From assembly GCA_031270875.1 (NCBI GenBank), contig JAISXC010000097.1:1-20378 (forward strand): a stretch of DNA of 20,378 nt, written 5' to 3'. The translations under genes and the position numbers were made by a program. Below are positions 7,816 to 14,441 of this stretch, in pieces. Positions within the stretch are counted from its first letter, which is position 1. Each line of letters starts with the position of its first letter. The notes beneath the pieces are model-generated. The model saw only the letters and a program-made list of their open reading frames with translations, did no database searches and had not been told where the DNA came from. The DNA is from Desulfovibrio sp. (lineage in GTDB: Bacteria > Desulfobacterota > Desulfovibrionia > Desulfovibrionales > Desulfovibrionaceae).

Positions 7816-9141
7816 TCAGGATTTCAGCCAGTTGGGCAAAAAAGTCACGATGGAAGGAAAAGCGACGATCAATGCGAGCCCCAAAAGCTGACAGCCGATG
7901 TACTGAAACATGCCCTTGTAAATATCCGTCAGCTTCCAGTGTGGAATGCTGCCCTTGATGAAATAGCAGGACAGGGCCACAGGCGGCGAGAGCCAGGATG
8001 TCTGCAGGGTCACGGCCACCACCAGGCAATACCAGAGCTTGTCATAGTGCATGGCCTCCACCACGGGCATGAGCAAAGGAACGAGAATAAGCACGATGGG
8101 AATCCATTCCATGGCCCAGCCCATGAAAAAAATGATGGTCATGATGAGAATCAGCATGGCAATGGGCGTGGTGTCGACGGACAGCAGCGCGTTGGACAGC
8201 CAGGTGGCGCCCCCCAGGCGGGAGAAAACCGCGCCGAAAAAATTGCAGGAAGCGATCATGACGAGAATCATGGCGGAAAGCAGAATTGTGCTGTGCAGGG
8301 CCTTGATGAAATTTTTCCAGGTGAATTTGCGATAGGCGACGGTCAGAATCAAGGCTCCGAAAGCCCCACAGGCCGAGGCTTCGGTGGGGGTGGCGATACC
8401 CATGAGAATGCTGCCGAGAGTCGCGAAAATCAGCACCAGCAGCGGGAAAACGCCTATAAGCATTTCTTTGAACACTACCGCGTAGCTCGCGGGCCACATC
8501 TCCCTGGGCAACGGTGGTCCGTATTGGGGCCAGATGGCGCATTTCACCAGGGAATAGACGATGTATATTCCGGCCAGAAGCAGACCGGGAAAAATGGCCG
8601 CGGCGAAAAGATCGGTAACGGGCAGCCCCATGATCGGGCCAAGCACGACAAGCATGATGCTGGGGGGAATAAGAATGCCGAGGGTTCCCGCCGCGGCGAT
8701 GCAGCCCGCTCCCATCCGGGTGTTGTATCCGCTCGCGCGCATGGCCGGTTCCGACATGATGCAAAGCAGATTCACCGACGAGCCGACAATGCCTGTGGCC
8801 GCCGCGAAGATGGTGCCGGTGAGGGTGACGGCGCAGTACAGCGAACCCGGGAGTTTGGCGAACAGAAGCTGGAATGACCGGAACAGGCGGTCCATGAGGC
8901 CCGCGCCCTCAAGCAGATACCCCATGAGCAGAAAAAAGGGAATGGCCCCCATGATGGGGTCGCTCATCACCTGATAAAACTGCATGGTCAGGAGATAGAA
9001 GACGATTTTTCCGATGCCGAGATACCCGAACGCCAGACCGCTGAAGATCATGGTGTAGGATATGGGAAAGCCCAGACAGAAAGCGGCGAACATCCCCGCG
9101 AGCGAGAGCATGGCGAGCATTTCGGTGTACGACATTTCCAT
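7816..9141 (-). CDS. dctM: TRAP transporter large membrane subunit (DctM type)
   Basis: Predicted 441-residue integral membrane protein, the ion-coupled transport subunit of a TRAP system. Many hydrophobic segments are evident, starting MLAMLSLAGMFAAFCLGFPI. Family landmarks include PIMGAIPFFLLMGYLLE, GIVGSSVNLLCIM, AAAGTLGILIPPSIMLVVLG, IATPTEASACGAFGAL and WIPIVLILVPLLMPV. ATG at 9141 is taken as the start, with GAGGAG ten bases upstream. A GTG six bases earlier and an ATG six bases later are alternatives. The long upstream extension to 9249 overlaps the small-subunit gene and is unlikely. It lies 64 bp after the small subunit gene. In this locus the cargo is expected to be isethionate or a related C2 sulfonate. 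Confidence 0.93.
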   Translation of the reverse strand: MEMSYTEMLAMLSLAGMFAAFCLGFPISYTMIFSGLAFGYLGIGKIVFYLLTMQFYQVMSDPIMGAIPFFLLMGYLLEGAGLMDRLFRSFQLLFAKLPGSLYCAVTLTGTIFAAATGIVGSSVNLLCIMSEPAMRASGYNTRMGAGCIAAAGTLGILIPPSIMLVVLGPIMGLPVTDLFAAAIFPGLLLAGIYIVYSLVKCAIWPQYGPPLPREMWPASYAVVFKEMLIGVFPLLVLIFATLGSILMGIATPTEASACGAFGALILTVAYRKFTWKNFIKALHSTILLSAMILVMIASCNFFGAVFSRLGGATWLSNALLSVDTTPIAMLILIMTIIFFMGWAMEWIPIVLILVPLLMPVVEAMHYDKLWYCLVVAVTLQTSWLSPPVALSCYFIKGSIPHWKLTDIYKGMFQYIGCQLLGLALIVAFPSIVTFLPNWLKS

Positions 9142-9205
9142 AAGCACGGCACTCCTCGAAATTGTGGGGAGGGTTTCGCATCCACCCGCGACCCGAAAAA
9201 ATGTC

Positions 9206-9793
9206 CTAGTCAACCGCCTCGCCGGTTTCCGACACAGGCCAGAGATCAACGCGCGTTTTGAAGCGATATGCGCATTTGAGCACTTCGGAAAAACCCTGGA
9301 GAAGAGTCAGAAAAACGCAGACCGGGATGGCCAGTTTCGCCGGCCAGATGATCGGAGCCCAGGGGCTGGTCACGGACGTCTCGTTTTGGGAGAAAGACCT
9401 GTAGAAGTAATTGCAGCTGATATTGAAAAAAACGACATGAACCGGGAAGAAAAGGACAACGTAGTTGAAAAGGTCCGCGACGGCTTTTTTTCTGACGGAC
9501 CAGCCGTGATAGAAAAAATCCGTGCGGATGTGTTGCCCGGCCTGCAAACAATACGGCGATCCGAGCATGAAGTGGATGCCGTACAGTATGACGGCCATGT
9601 CCAACGCCCAGATTGTGGGAGACCTGAAAAGATAGCGCATCACCACCTCAATGATAAGGCTCAACATCATGGGCACGGCCAGCCATGCGGCTGTCTTGCC
9701 CACAAGGACGCTCAGGCCGTCCAGGGCGGCAATGGCTTTTCGCACCGGCGTCGGCACCTGTTCCTTTAGTATGCTCGCGATATCCTGGGACAT
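9206..9793 (-). CDS. dctQ: TRAP transporter small membrane subunit (DctQ type)
   Basis: Predicted 195-residue four-helix membrane protein, the small subunit that supports the large TRAP permease. Hydrophobic segments are seen at GKTAAWLAVPMMLSLIIEVV, MAVILYGIHFMLG, FNYVVLFFPVHVVFFNI and AKLAIPVCVFLTLLQGF. The context EVVMRYLFRSPTIWALDMAV is typical of the family (R-Y, P-x-x-W). The ATG at 9793 has GGAGG five bases upstream. The longer in-frame extension to 9865 runs through the hairpin region and is not supported. It lies 77 bp after the binding-protein gene, separated from it by a strong hairpin that may lower its expression relative to the binding protein. Confidence 0.93.
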   Translation of the reverse strand: MSQDIASILKEQVPTPVRKAIAALDGLSVLVGKTAAWLAVPMMLSLIIEVVMRYLFRSPTIWALDMAVILYGIHFMLGSPYCLQAGQHIRTDFFYHGWSVRKKAVADLFNYVVLFFPVHVVFFNISCNYFYRSFSQNETSVTSPWAPIIWPAKLAIPVCVFLTLLQGFSEVLKCAYRFKTRVDLWPVSETGEAVD

Positions 9794-9830
9794 GAAAACC
9801 TCCGGGCAGCGCTTCGAAAGGCGTGTCGCG

Positions 9831-9859
9831 TGCGCGTGGGAGGGAGCCCCCCACGCGCA
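9831..9859 (-). other. Hairpin between TRAP binding-protein and membrane-subunit genes
   Basis: A perfect 10-bp inverted repeat (TGCGCGTGGG at 9831-9840 and CCCACGCGCA at 9850-9859) with a 9-base loop lies 11 bp past the dctP stop. No T run follows in the leftward direction. Such structures after solute-binding protein genes often protect the upstream mRNA, so the binding protein is made in excess over the permease. The structure is seen; the function is inferred. Confidence 0.55.
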
Positions 9860-9870
9860 TTTCACGGGAT

Positions 9871-10989
9871 TTATTTTTTGTAGTCAGTGACGACGCCTGC
9901 ATCCATGGCTGTTTTGCCTATCTGGTAATACAGCCCGTTGGCGCGAACCTGGAAGGGCACCGTCATCTTGGCCCAAGCGACTTCGGAATCATACACTTTT
10001 TTGAAGAAAGGATCTTTCATGTATTTCTGAAGCACCGTCTGGGTGGCCTTCATAAAGCGGCCGTAGTAATCGCGCGGCGTTTCTTCAATGGTGACGCCCT
10101 TGTCGCGCACCATCATCTCAAGGGCTTTGGAGTTTACGCTGACATTGGCCAGAAGCTGGTCGGCCAGGCAGGCTTTCATAGCCACTTCAATGGCGACCTG
10201 CAAATTCTTGGGCAGCTTGTTGTACCAGTCATTGTTGATGTAAATGTCGCCGATGGAAATGGCCTGATGCAATCCCTGAAGATAGTAGTGCTTCCAGACT
10301 TCGGCGAAGCCCATGGGCAGATCTTCGCCGGGAGCGATCCATTCGGCAGCTTCAATGGCCCCGCGCTGGGCCGCCGGGATGATTTCCCCGCCCGGCATGG
10401 ACACGACGGGCATGCCCATTTCCTTGAACACTTCGGTCGGGACGCCCGGAGGCGCGCGGAAGGTGAGCTTGTTGATCTCCTCAAAGGAGGTATACTTCTT
10501 GTGAAACCATCCGAAACATTCAGGCCCCATGGGCAGAACCGGATACGCGCGCAGATTTACCTTGACCATCTTCTGATAGTATTCGTTCAGAAGCTTCAGA
10601 CCGTCCCCGTCCCACATCCAGGACAATACGCTTATCTGATCAAGCCCCAGGCCAAGGCCGCCGACCGGAGCCGAAAAGAGCACGCCCGCCGGATGTTTGC
10701 CGGACGCCCAGTGCGTCCAGGACATGCCGCCGTTGATGATGTTTTCGCTGACGGCCTCAAAAATTTCAAACCCCTTGACCACAGCTCCCTCGGCGAGCAA
10801 CTCAACTTTGATCTGGCCGGCGGTAAGATCCTCAAGATTCTTTTTGAAGCGCTCAAGCGTTTTGAAATACATGCTGGAGGTGGCAAGAGACGTCTGGATT
10901 TTCAACTCATAATTTTGGGCAGCCCGCGCGCTGAACCCAAAACTCGCCAAAAAGCAGACAGCAAGAAAAACAATCAGAACTTTTTTCAT
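9871..10989 (-). CDS. dctP: TRAP transporter periplasmic solute-binding protein (DctP type)
   Basis: Predicted 372-residue periplasmic binding protein that captures the substrate for the TRAP permease. The signal peptide is MKKVLIVFLAVCFLASFGFS with cleavage near ARA-A (residue 24). The mature protein has the family pattern ELKIQTSLATSSMYFKTLER, then KLTFRAPPGVPTEVFKEMGM. R178 in FRAPPG is the conserved Arg that pairs with the acidic group of the ligand in TRAP binding proteins. PGGEIIPAAQRGAIEAAEW is the typical dimer and binding region. GGGG lies seven bases upstream of the ATG. The 196-bp gap before it holds inverted repeats and an unused strong ribosome site. Isethionate is the expected ligand from context; the sequence alone cannot exclude taurine, sulfoacetate or a carboxylate. 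Confidence 0.93.
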   Translation of the reverse strand: MKKVLIVFLAVCFLASFGFSARAAQNYELKIQTSLATSSMYFKTLERFKKNLEDLTAGQIKVELLAEGAVVKGFEIFEAVSENIINGGMSWTHWASGKHPAGVLFSAPVGGLGLGLDQISVLSWMWDGDGLKLLNEYYQKMVKVNLRAYPVLPMGPECFGWFHKKYTSFEEINKLTFRAPPGVPTEVFKEMGMPVVSMPGGEIIPAAQRGAIEAAEWIAPGEDLPMGFAEVWKHYYLQGLHQAISIGDIYINNDWYNKLPKNLQVAIEVAMKACLADQLLANVSVNSKALEMMVRDKGVTIEETPRDYYGRFMKATQTVLQKYMKDPFFKKVYDSEVAWAKMTVPFQVRANGLYYQIGKTAMDAGVVTDYKK

Positions 10990-11051
10990 ACGGCTACCCC
11001 ATTCCTTGTTTCATTGAAACTCTCAGTGGCAAGGCCAAACAAACCGCACAC
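10986..11051 (-). CDS. Possible 21-residue leader ORF ahead of dctP
   Basis: A GTG at 11051 opens a 22-codon frame whose TGA overlaps the dctP ATG (ATGA). Upstream lies AAAGGAGGTGA (11064-11074 on the reverse strand), an almost perfect match to the anti-Shine-Dalgarno sequence, but 12 bases from the GTG, which is longer than usual. It may be a short coupling peptide, or the ribosome site may be an evolutionary leftover. The peptide has no recognisable features. Low confidence. Confidence 0.2.
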   Translation of the reverse strand: MCGLFGLATESFNETRNGVAV

Positions 11052-11074
11052 GGAATCAGCGTTTCACCTCCTTT

Positions 11075-11097
11075 GCCGGTTTCACCGAAAGACCGGC
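11075..11097 (-). other. Inverted repeat in the aldh-dctP intergenic gap
   Basis: A 6-bp perfect inverted repeat (GCCGGT at 11075-11080 and ACCGGC at 11092-11097) encloses 11 bases. A second pair (AGCCTT/AAGGCT with a 19-base loop) lies near 11110-11140. They occupy the largest gap within the leftward operon (10990-11185). No sigma54-like GG-N10-GC site was found in this gap on the reverse strand. The elements may modulate transport gene expression; this is inference. Confidence 0.3.
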
Positions 11098-11185
11098 CTC
11101 ACGTTGTCAGCCTTATGCTCCTTTTCATCACGGAAGGCTGTATGTTTTTTCCCTTGGCGGATACGGAATATGTCCGTCCTTTTCG

Positions 11186-12724
11186 TCAGGATGCCACGCA
11201 GGAGCGTATGGAAGAGTCGGACGGTTCTGAAACGACTTCATCGCCCTTGGGACTTTTTGTACGGATTGTGACAACCTTGTCCTGAGTGAAAAAATCAATG
11301 CCGCACTTCCCCTGCACCTTGTTCGTCCCCAGCAGCGAACCCTTGATGCCCCCAAAGGGAGCGAAGGGGTGCGGGGCGCACACGCCGATGTTGACTCCCA
11401 CCATGCCCACATCGGCCTCGCGGCTGAAGGTTTCCGCATAATGCTGATTCTGCGTGAAGACGCAGGCGCCGTTGCCGAATTCGGAAGCGCGGATGAGCGC
11501 AAGAGCCTCGTTCATGCCCGCGACTTTGGTCACGGCCACGAGAGGGCCGAAAACTTCCGTGGTGAACAGGGGATTGCACGGCGTGACGTCTCTGATGACA
11601 GTCGGGCCGATGAAAAAGCCGTTTTTGTTTCTGGCTGGCAGAGCGGGGTCGCGGCCGTCCAGCACAAGCTCGCACCCCTTCCCGTGAGCCAGGGCAATGT
11701 CCACGTATCTTTTGACATTTTCCACAGCTTCGGGGGAAATCAGCGGCCCCATGTAGACATCCTGGTCCATGGCGTCGCCGATCCTCACAGTCTTGGAAGC
11801 GGCGATCATGCGTTTCAGGACGGCTTCGTAAAGCTCCGGCACTATGGCGACGATTGAACCGGCCAGGCAGCGTTGTCCCGCAGAACCGTAGCAGGAATTC
11901 AGGAAATTTTCGATGAAGAGGTCAATATCCGCGTCTTCCATAACCAGCAGCAGGTTTTTCGCTCCACCCAGCAGCATGGAACGTTTGGCGCCGTTCGCGC
12001 AGGCCGCCGCCATCTTTTTCGCCGTAGGCGTCGAACCGACAAGACAAACGCCCGCAATGCGCGCGTCCTCATACCAGCTTCCGGGGATGCTGCGGTCGCC
12101 GTGCACCACGTTCACCACTCCCGGCGGGAGGTTGATTTCCTGAAAGATCTCGCACATGCCCTGCATGAACAGGGGGGATTTGCTCGAAGGCTTGAAAATA
12201 AACGTGTTTCCCGCCGCTATGGCAAAGGGGATGAACCAGCCGAAAACCAGCGCCGGGAAATTGAAGGGGGCGACGCCGCCGAAAACGCCGAGTGATTGTT
12301 TGACCACCTTGCAGGAGATATTCGTGCTGACCTGATCCAGAGTGTCGCCCTGGATAAGCGCGGGGACGGAGCAAGCCATTTCAGCGAGTTCAATTACCCT
12401 GCGCACTTCACCCCGGGCTTCGGAAATGTGCTTGCCCTGGTCATGGGCGATATATACGGCCAGTTTCTCGAAATCTTTTTCCATGCAGGCGCGGATGGCA
12501 TGAACAAAACCGACGCGGTTCGCGACGGATCTGTTTTTCCAGTTGAAGTATGCCTCATGGGAACCGGCTATGGCGGCTTGCGCCGTATCCCCGCCCGAAA
12601 GCGGCAGAGAACCTATCTCTTCGCCGGTGGACGGATTGTACAGCGGCAGCGTCCTGTCTCCCCTTTCTTCCCGCCATTGCCCGTTGATAAAATTTTTGAT
12701 GCGTATCGGCGTTGTCGGAATCAT
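11186..12724 (-). CDS. Aldehyde dehydrogenase, methylmalonate-semialdehyde (CoA-acylating) type
   Basis: A 512-residue NAD-dependent aldehyde dehydrogenase related to MmsA/IolA, whose members form acyl-CoA rather than the free acid. Evidence is the N-terminal KNFINGQW and YNPSTGEEIG, the Rossmann segment VFGGVAPFNFPALVFGWF, LLGGAKNLLLVMEDAD (N257 at the position that is Glu in ordinary aldehyde dehydrogenases) and the active-site segment GSAGQRCLAG with C286. ATG 12724 is chosen because GGAG lies six bases upstream; an in-frame ATG 12 bases earlier has no such site. No encapsulation-like helix is present, so it is probably cytosolic. Because EutE already handles acetaldehyde, this enzyme may act on another aldehyde such as sulfoacetaldehyde. 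The substrate is inference; the family is clear. Confidence 0.88.
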   Translation of the reverse strand: MIPTTPIRIKNFINGQWREERGDRTLPLYNPSTGEEIGSLPLSGGDTAQAAIAGSHEAYFNWKNRSVANRVGFVHAIRACMEKDFEKLAVYIAHDQGKHISEARGEVRRVIELAEMACSVPALIQGDTLDQVSTNISCKVVKQSLGVFGGVAPFNFPALVFGWFIPFAIAAGNTFIFKPSSKSPLFMQGMCEIFQEINLPPGVVNVVHGDRSIPGSWYEDARIAGVCLVGSTPTAKKMAAACANGAKRSMLLGGAKNLLLVMEDADIDLFIENFLNSCYGSAGQRCLAGSIVAIVPELYEAVLKRMIAASKTVRIGDAMDQDVYMGPLISPEAVENVKRYVDIALAHGKGCELVLDGRDPALPARNKNGFFIGPTVIRDVTPCNPLFTTEVFGPLVAVTKVAGMNEALALIRASEFGNGACVFTQNQHYAETFSREADVGMVGVNIGVCAPHPFAPFGGIKGSLLGTNKVQGKCGIDFFTQDKVVTIRTKSPKGDEVVSEPSDSSIRSCVAS

Positions 12725-12754
12725 GGCGTGCTCCATATATTCGCACAGGGAGGT

Positions 12755-13906
12755 TTAAAAATATTCCCGAATCAGGGTCTCAAGGTTTTCCGCCGTGCCC
12801 TGTCTGGGATTTTTCGCCATAAGACGCGCGTCGGCGGCGGCGCGCCTTGCTATGCCGGGGATCTCGTCCGGGCTTACCCCATGCGCGGCAAGCCCGTGAG
12901 CGATTCCGAGATCGCGGAGAAGATTTTTCATGCCGTCGACAGCGCGCGCCGCCTGCGCGTAAACATTTTTTCCTTCTTGGCAGCATCCCAGAATTTCGGC
13001 GATTCGCGCGTATTTTTGCGGGGAGGCGATACTGTTGAAGGCAATGCCCATGGGGCTGACGGCAGCCATAAGCAGCCCGTGCGGCAAGTGATGCGCCGCC
13101 GGGACGGCGTGCCCGATGGCGTGGATGATGCCCGTCTGGGTATTGGCAAAGCCCATCCCGCTTAAAGACGCCCCGTACAGCATTGCGGCCCTGGCTTCCC
13201 TGTTCCCGCCGTTGGCGTAGGCCTCCCGCACGTTGGAGACAATAAGCCGCATGGCGTGCAGGCACATCGCCTCGGTAATATGGGTGGCCCCTGTGTTGAC
13301 ATAGGACTCCATCGCATGGATGAAAGCGTCCAGGCCGGTAATGGCTGTATAAAACGGGGGCAGGCTCAACGTGAGTTCGGGGTCCAGAAAAACGGTTCTG
13401 GCGAAAAGGTGCGTGCTGACAATACCTTTTTTGGATTGCGTGGCCGGGTCAAGCAGCACGACGATGGAGGTCATTTCGCTGCCCGTGCCGGCGCTTGTCG
13501 GGATGAGGATGGTCGGCAGGCAGGGCGAGGACACAAGCTCCAGCCCGAAAAAACGTTCCAGCGGCTCCCCGTGCGCGGACAGAAGGGCCAGCGCCTTGGC
13601 GCTGTCCAGGGCGCTGCCGCCGCCGAGCCCTATAATGATGTCGGCGCCGCACTGGCGCAACACTCCGCCGCAACGCACGATGCTGGAAGGGGAAGGGTCA
13701 AGCTCGACGTCGGAATATACGGTATGGGGGATATCCGCGGCCGCAAGAGACTTTTCGACAGGAAGATGGACATTGTTTTCCACCAGGCTTCTGTCCGTAA
13801 CGACGAAAGCGCGCCTTGCCCCCAGGCGTTTCACCTCGGTTCCGAGTTCGGCAACGGAACCATGACCATAGATAATCCTGCTTGCCGTTTGAAATGCCAG
13901 AGTCAC
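12755..13906 (-). CDS. Iron-type (group III) alcohol dehydrogenase; possible sulfoacetaldehyde/acetaldehyde reductase
   Basis: A 383-residue Fe-dependent alcohol dehydrogenase. It shows the cofactor loop IIGLGGGSALDSAKAL (residues 91-106) and TSAGTGSEMT. The metal ligands are D193 and H197 (GLDAFIHAME), H262 (IIHAIGHAVPAAHHLPHG) and H276. The start is taken as GTG at 13906, with AAGGAG six bases upstream; the ORF extends further upstream to 13981 but that part would overlap the sigma54 promoter. It is the first gene of the leftward operon, about 26 bases from the predicted transcription start. In such loci this family either reduces acetaldehyde to ethanol to recycle NAD+ or interconverts isethionate and sulfoacetaldehyde (SarD-like). 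The sequence alone does not decide between them. No encapsulation peptide is evident. Confidence 0.9.
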   Translation of the reverse strand: MTLAFQTASRIIYGHGSVAELGTEVKRLGARRAFVVTDRSLVENNVHLPVEKSLAAADIPHTVYSDVELDPSPSSIVRCGGVLRQCGADIIIGLGGGSALDSAKALALLSAHGEPLERFFGLELVSSPCLPTILIPTSAGTGSEMTSIVVLLDPATQSKKGIVSTHLFARTVFLDPELTLSLPPFYTAITGLDAFIHAMESYVNTGATHITEAMCLHAMRLIVSNVREAYANGGNREARAAMLYGASLSGMGFANTQTGIIHAIGHAVPAAHHLPHGLLMAAVSPMGIAFNSIASPQKYARIAEILGCCQEGKNVYAQAARAVDGMKNLLRDLGIAHGLAAHGVSPDEIPGIARRAAADARLMAKNPRQGTAENLETLIREYF

Positions 13907-13941
13907 GGGGCGCTCCTTATTAGCGGCTAATCCAGATTCGG

Positions 13942-13958
13942 TTGCACAAAACATGCCA
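13942..13958 (-). promoter_or_regulatory. Sigma54 promoter of the leftward operon
   Basis: Read on the reverse strand, TGGCATGTTTTGTGCAA has the invariant GG and GC separated by exactly 10 bases, as in -24/-12 promoters. The predicted start of transcription is about 13933, giving a leader of about 26 bases before the GTG of the alcohol dehydrogenase gene. The first 10 bases around the -24 element (CGCATGGCAT) are identical to those of the islA promoter. Confidence 0.75.
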
Positions 13959-13978
13959 TGCGTGAGAACAAGAGATAC

Positions 13979-14003
13979 CATAAATTATATGATATATTTA
14001 AGC
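13979..14003. promoter_or_regulatory. A+T-rich bend-like segment between the divergent promoters
   Basis: A stretch of about 25 bases is almost pure A/T in an otherwise G+C-rich region, with an imperfect inverted repeat centred near 13991. It lies just upstream of the leftward -24 element, where a DNA-bending protein would help an activator loop to the promoter. No exact IHF consensus was found in it. Role inferred. Confidence 0.3.
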
Positions 14004-14070
14004 GTATTGTATCTGTTTATGAGAAGCCTGGACTTTCATCCCGGCAAATGATGCATACACGCGACGGTGT

Positions 14071-14177
14071 GGATTCCCCGCGGAACGGATTTTGCGGGTT
14101 TTGCCGTCAAGATCGTTTGGCGGAACAGGGGATTTTGATTTTTCAACAAGAGCACGGCGGGGATTCCTTCTGTTCCG
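14071..14177. promoter_or_regulatory. Candidate shared activator binding region (nested inverted repeats)
   Basis: Two nested inverted repeats sit midway between the divergent sigma54 promoters. GGATTCCCCGC (14071-14081) faces GCGGGGATTCC (14157-14167) with one mismatch. CGGAACAG (14121-14128) faces CTGTTCCG (14170-14177) perfectly. A further CGGAACGG starts at 14081, exactly 40 bases before the second copy. The region is roughly 110-170 bp from each -24 element, the usual distance for enhancer sites of sigma54 activators. The regulator encoded at 17995-19419 is the likely ligand. This is inference. Confidence 0.45.
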
Positions 14178-14230
14178 GACGGGTATGTGGCGGATTTGCA
14201 ACATAGCTATTCGGAATGATTCTTAAATAG

Positions 14231-14242
14231 TGCAAATTTGCA
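14231..14242. promoter_or_regulatory. Perfect 12-bp palindrome TGCAAATTTGCA
   Basis: The sequence is identical to its own reverse complement and lies 85 bases upstream of the islA -24 element. This distance suits an activator or accessory regulator. It does not match the well-known CRP or FNR consensus patterns. The palindrome is seen directly; the function is unknown. Confidence 0.4.
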
Positions 14243-14308
14243 TTACCGTGGCGAAAGCGGGTCCGTTTTTGCTTGCCACCGGAAATGAAAACAGCTAATG
14301 AAGAAAGA

Positions 14309-14321
14309 AATCAACATATTA
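14309..14321 (+). promoter_or_regulatory. IHF-type site next to the islA promoter
   Basis: AATCAACATATTA fits the IHF consensus WATCAANNNNTTR at every fixed position. It lies 6 bases upstream of the -24 element of the islA sigma54 promoter, on the side facing the candidate activator sites. IHF bending is commonly needed at sigma54 promoters. Binding is inferred. Confidence 0.55.
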
Positions 14322-14327
14322 TCCGCA

Positions 14328-14344
14328 TGGCATAGAGTATGCTT
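14328..14344 (+). promoter_or_regulatory. Sigma54 promoter of islA
   Basis: TGGCATAGAGTATGCTT has GG (14329-14330) and GC (14341-14342) separated by 10 bases, close to the TGGCAC-N5-TTGC consensus. The predicted transcription start is about 14354, giving a leader of about 88 bases before the islA ATG. Confidence 0.8.
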
Positions 14345-14352
14345 ATTGAACA

Positions 14353-14372
14353 CCGGCGGGGCCGCCCGCCGG
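14353..14372 (+). other. 5' leader hairpin of the islA transcript
   Basis: A perfect 8-bp G+C-only stem (CCGGCGGG and CCCGCCGG) with a 4-base loop begins at the predicted first transcribed base. A stem at the very 5' end of an mRNA often blocks decay, which would help make the abundant glycyl radical enzyme. The structure is seen; the role is inferred. Confidence 0.5.
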
Positions 14373-14441
14373 AGAATTGTGGAGACAATACGCCCTGAAG
14401 GCGCGAATTTATGTATCGGTTTATCATAAGGAGTCACGGCT

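Noticed and set aside
7348..8877. 509-codon forward open frame opposite the TRAP large subunit
   Set aside because: Low-complexity, Gly/His/Gln-rich translation with no family features; the opposite strand encodes a clear membrane protein.
9823..11271. 482-codon forward open frame opposite dctP
   Set aside because: The reverse strand has a binding protein with signal peptide and family motifs; the forward frame crosses two intergenic gaps.
12755..12790. C-terminal AENLETLIREYF of the alcohol dehydrogenase as an encapsulation peptide
   Set aside because: It resembles PduP-type signals superficially, but Fe-type alcohol dehydrogenases normally end in a similar helix.
13958..14206. 82-codon forward ORF in the divergent promoter region (contains CGFC)
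   Set aside because: Its start overlaps the leftward sigma54 promoter, it has no ribosome site, and it covers the inverted repeats that look regulatory; no similarity recognised.
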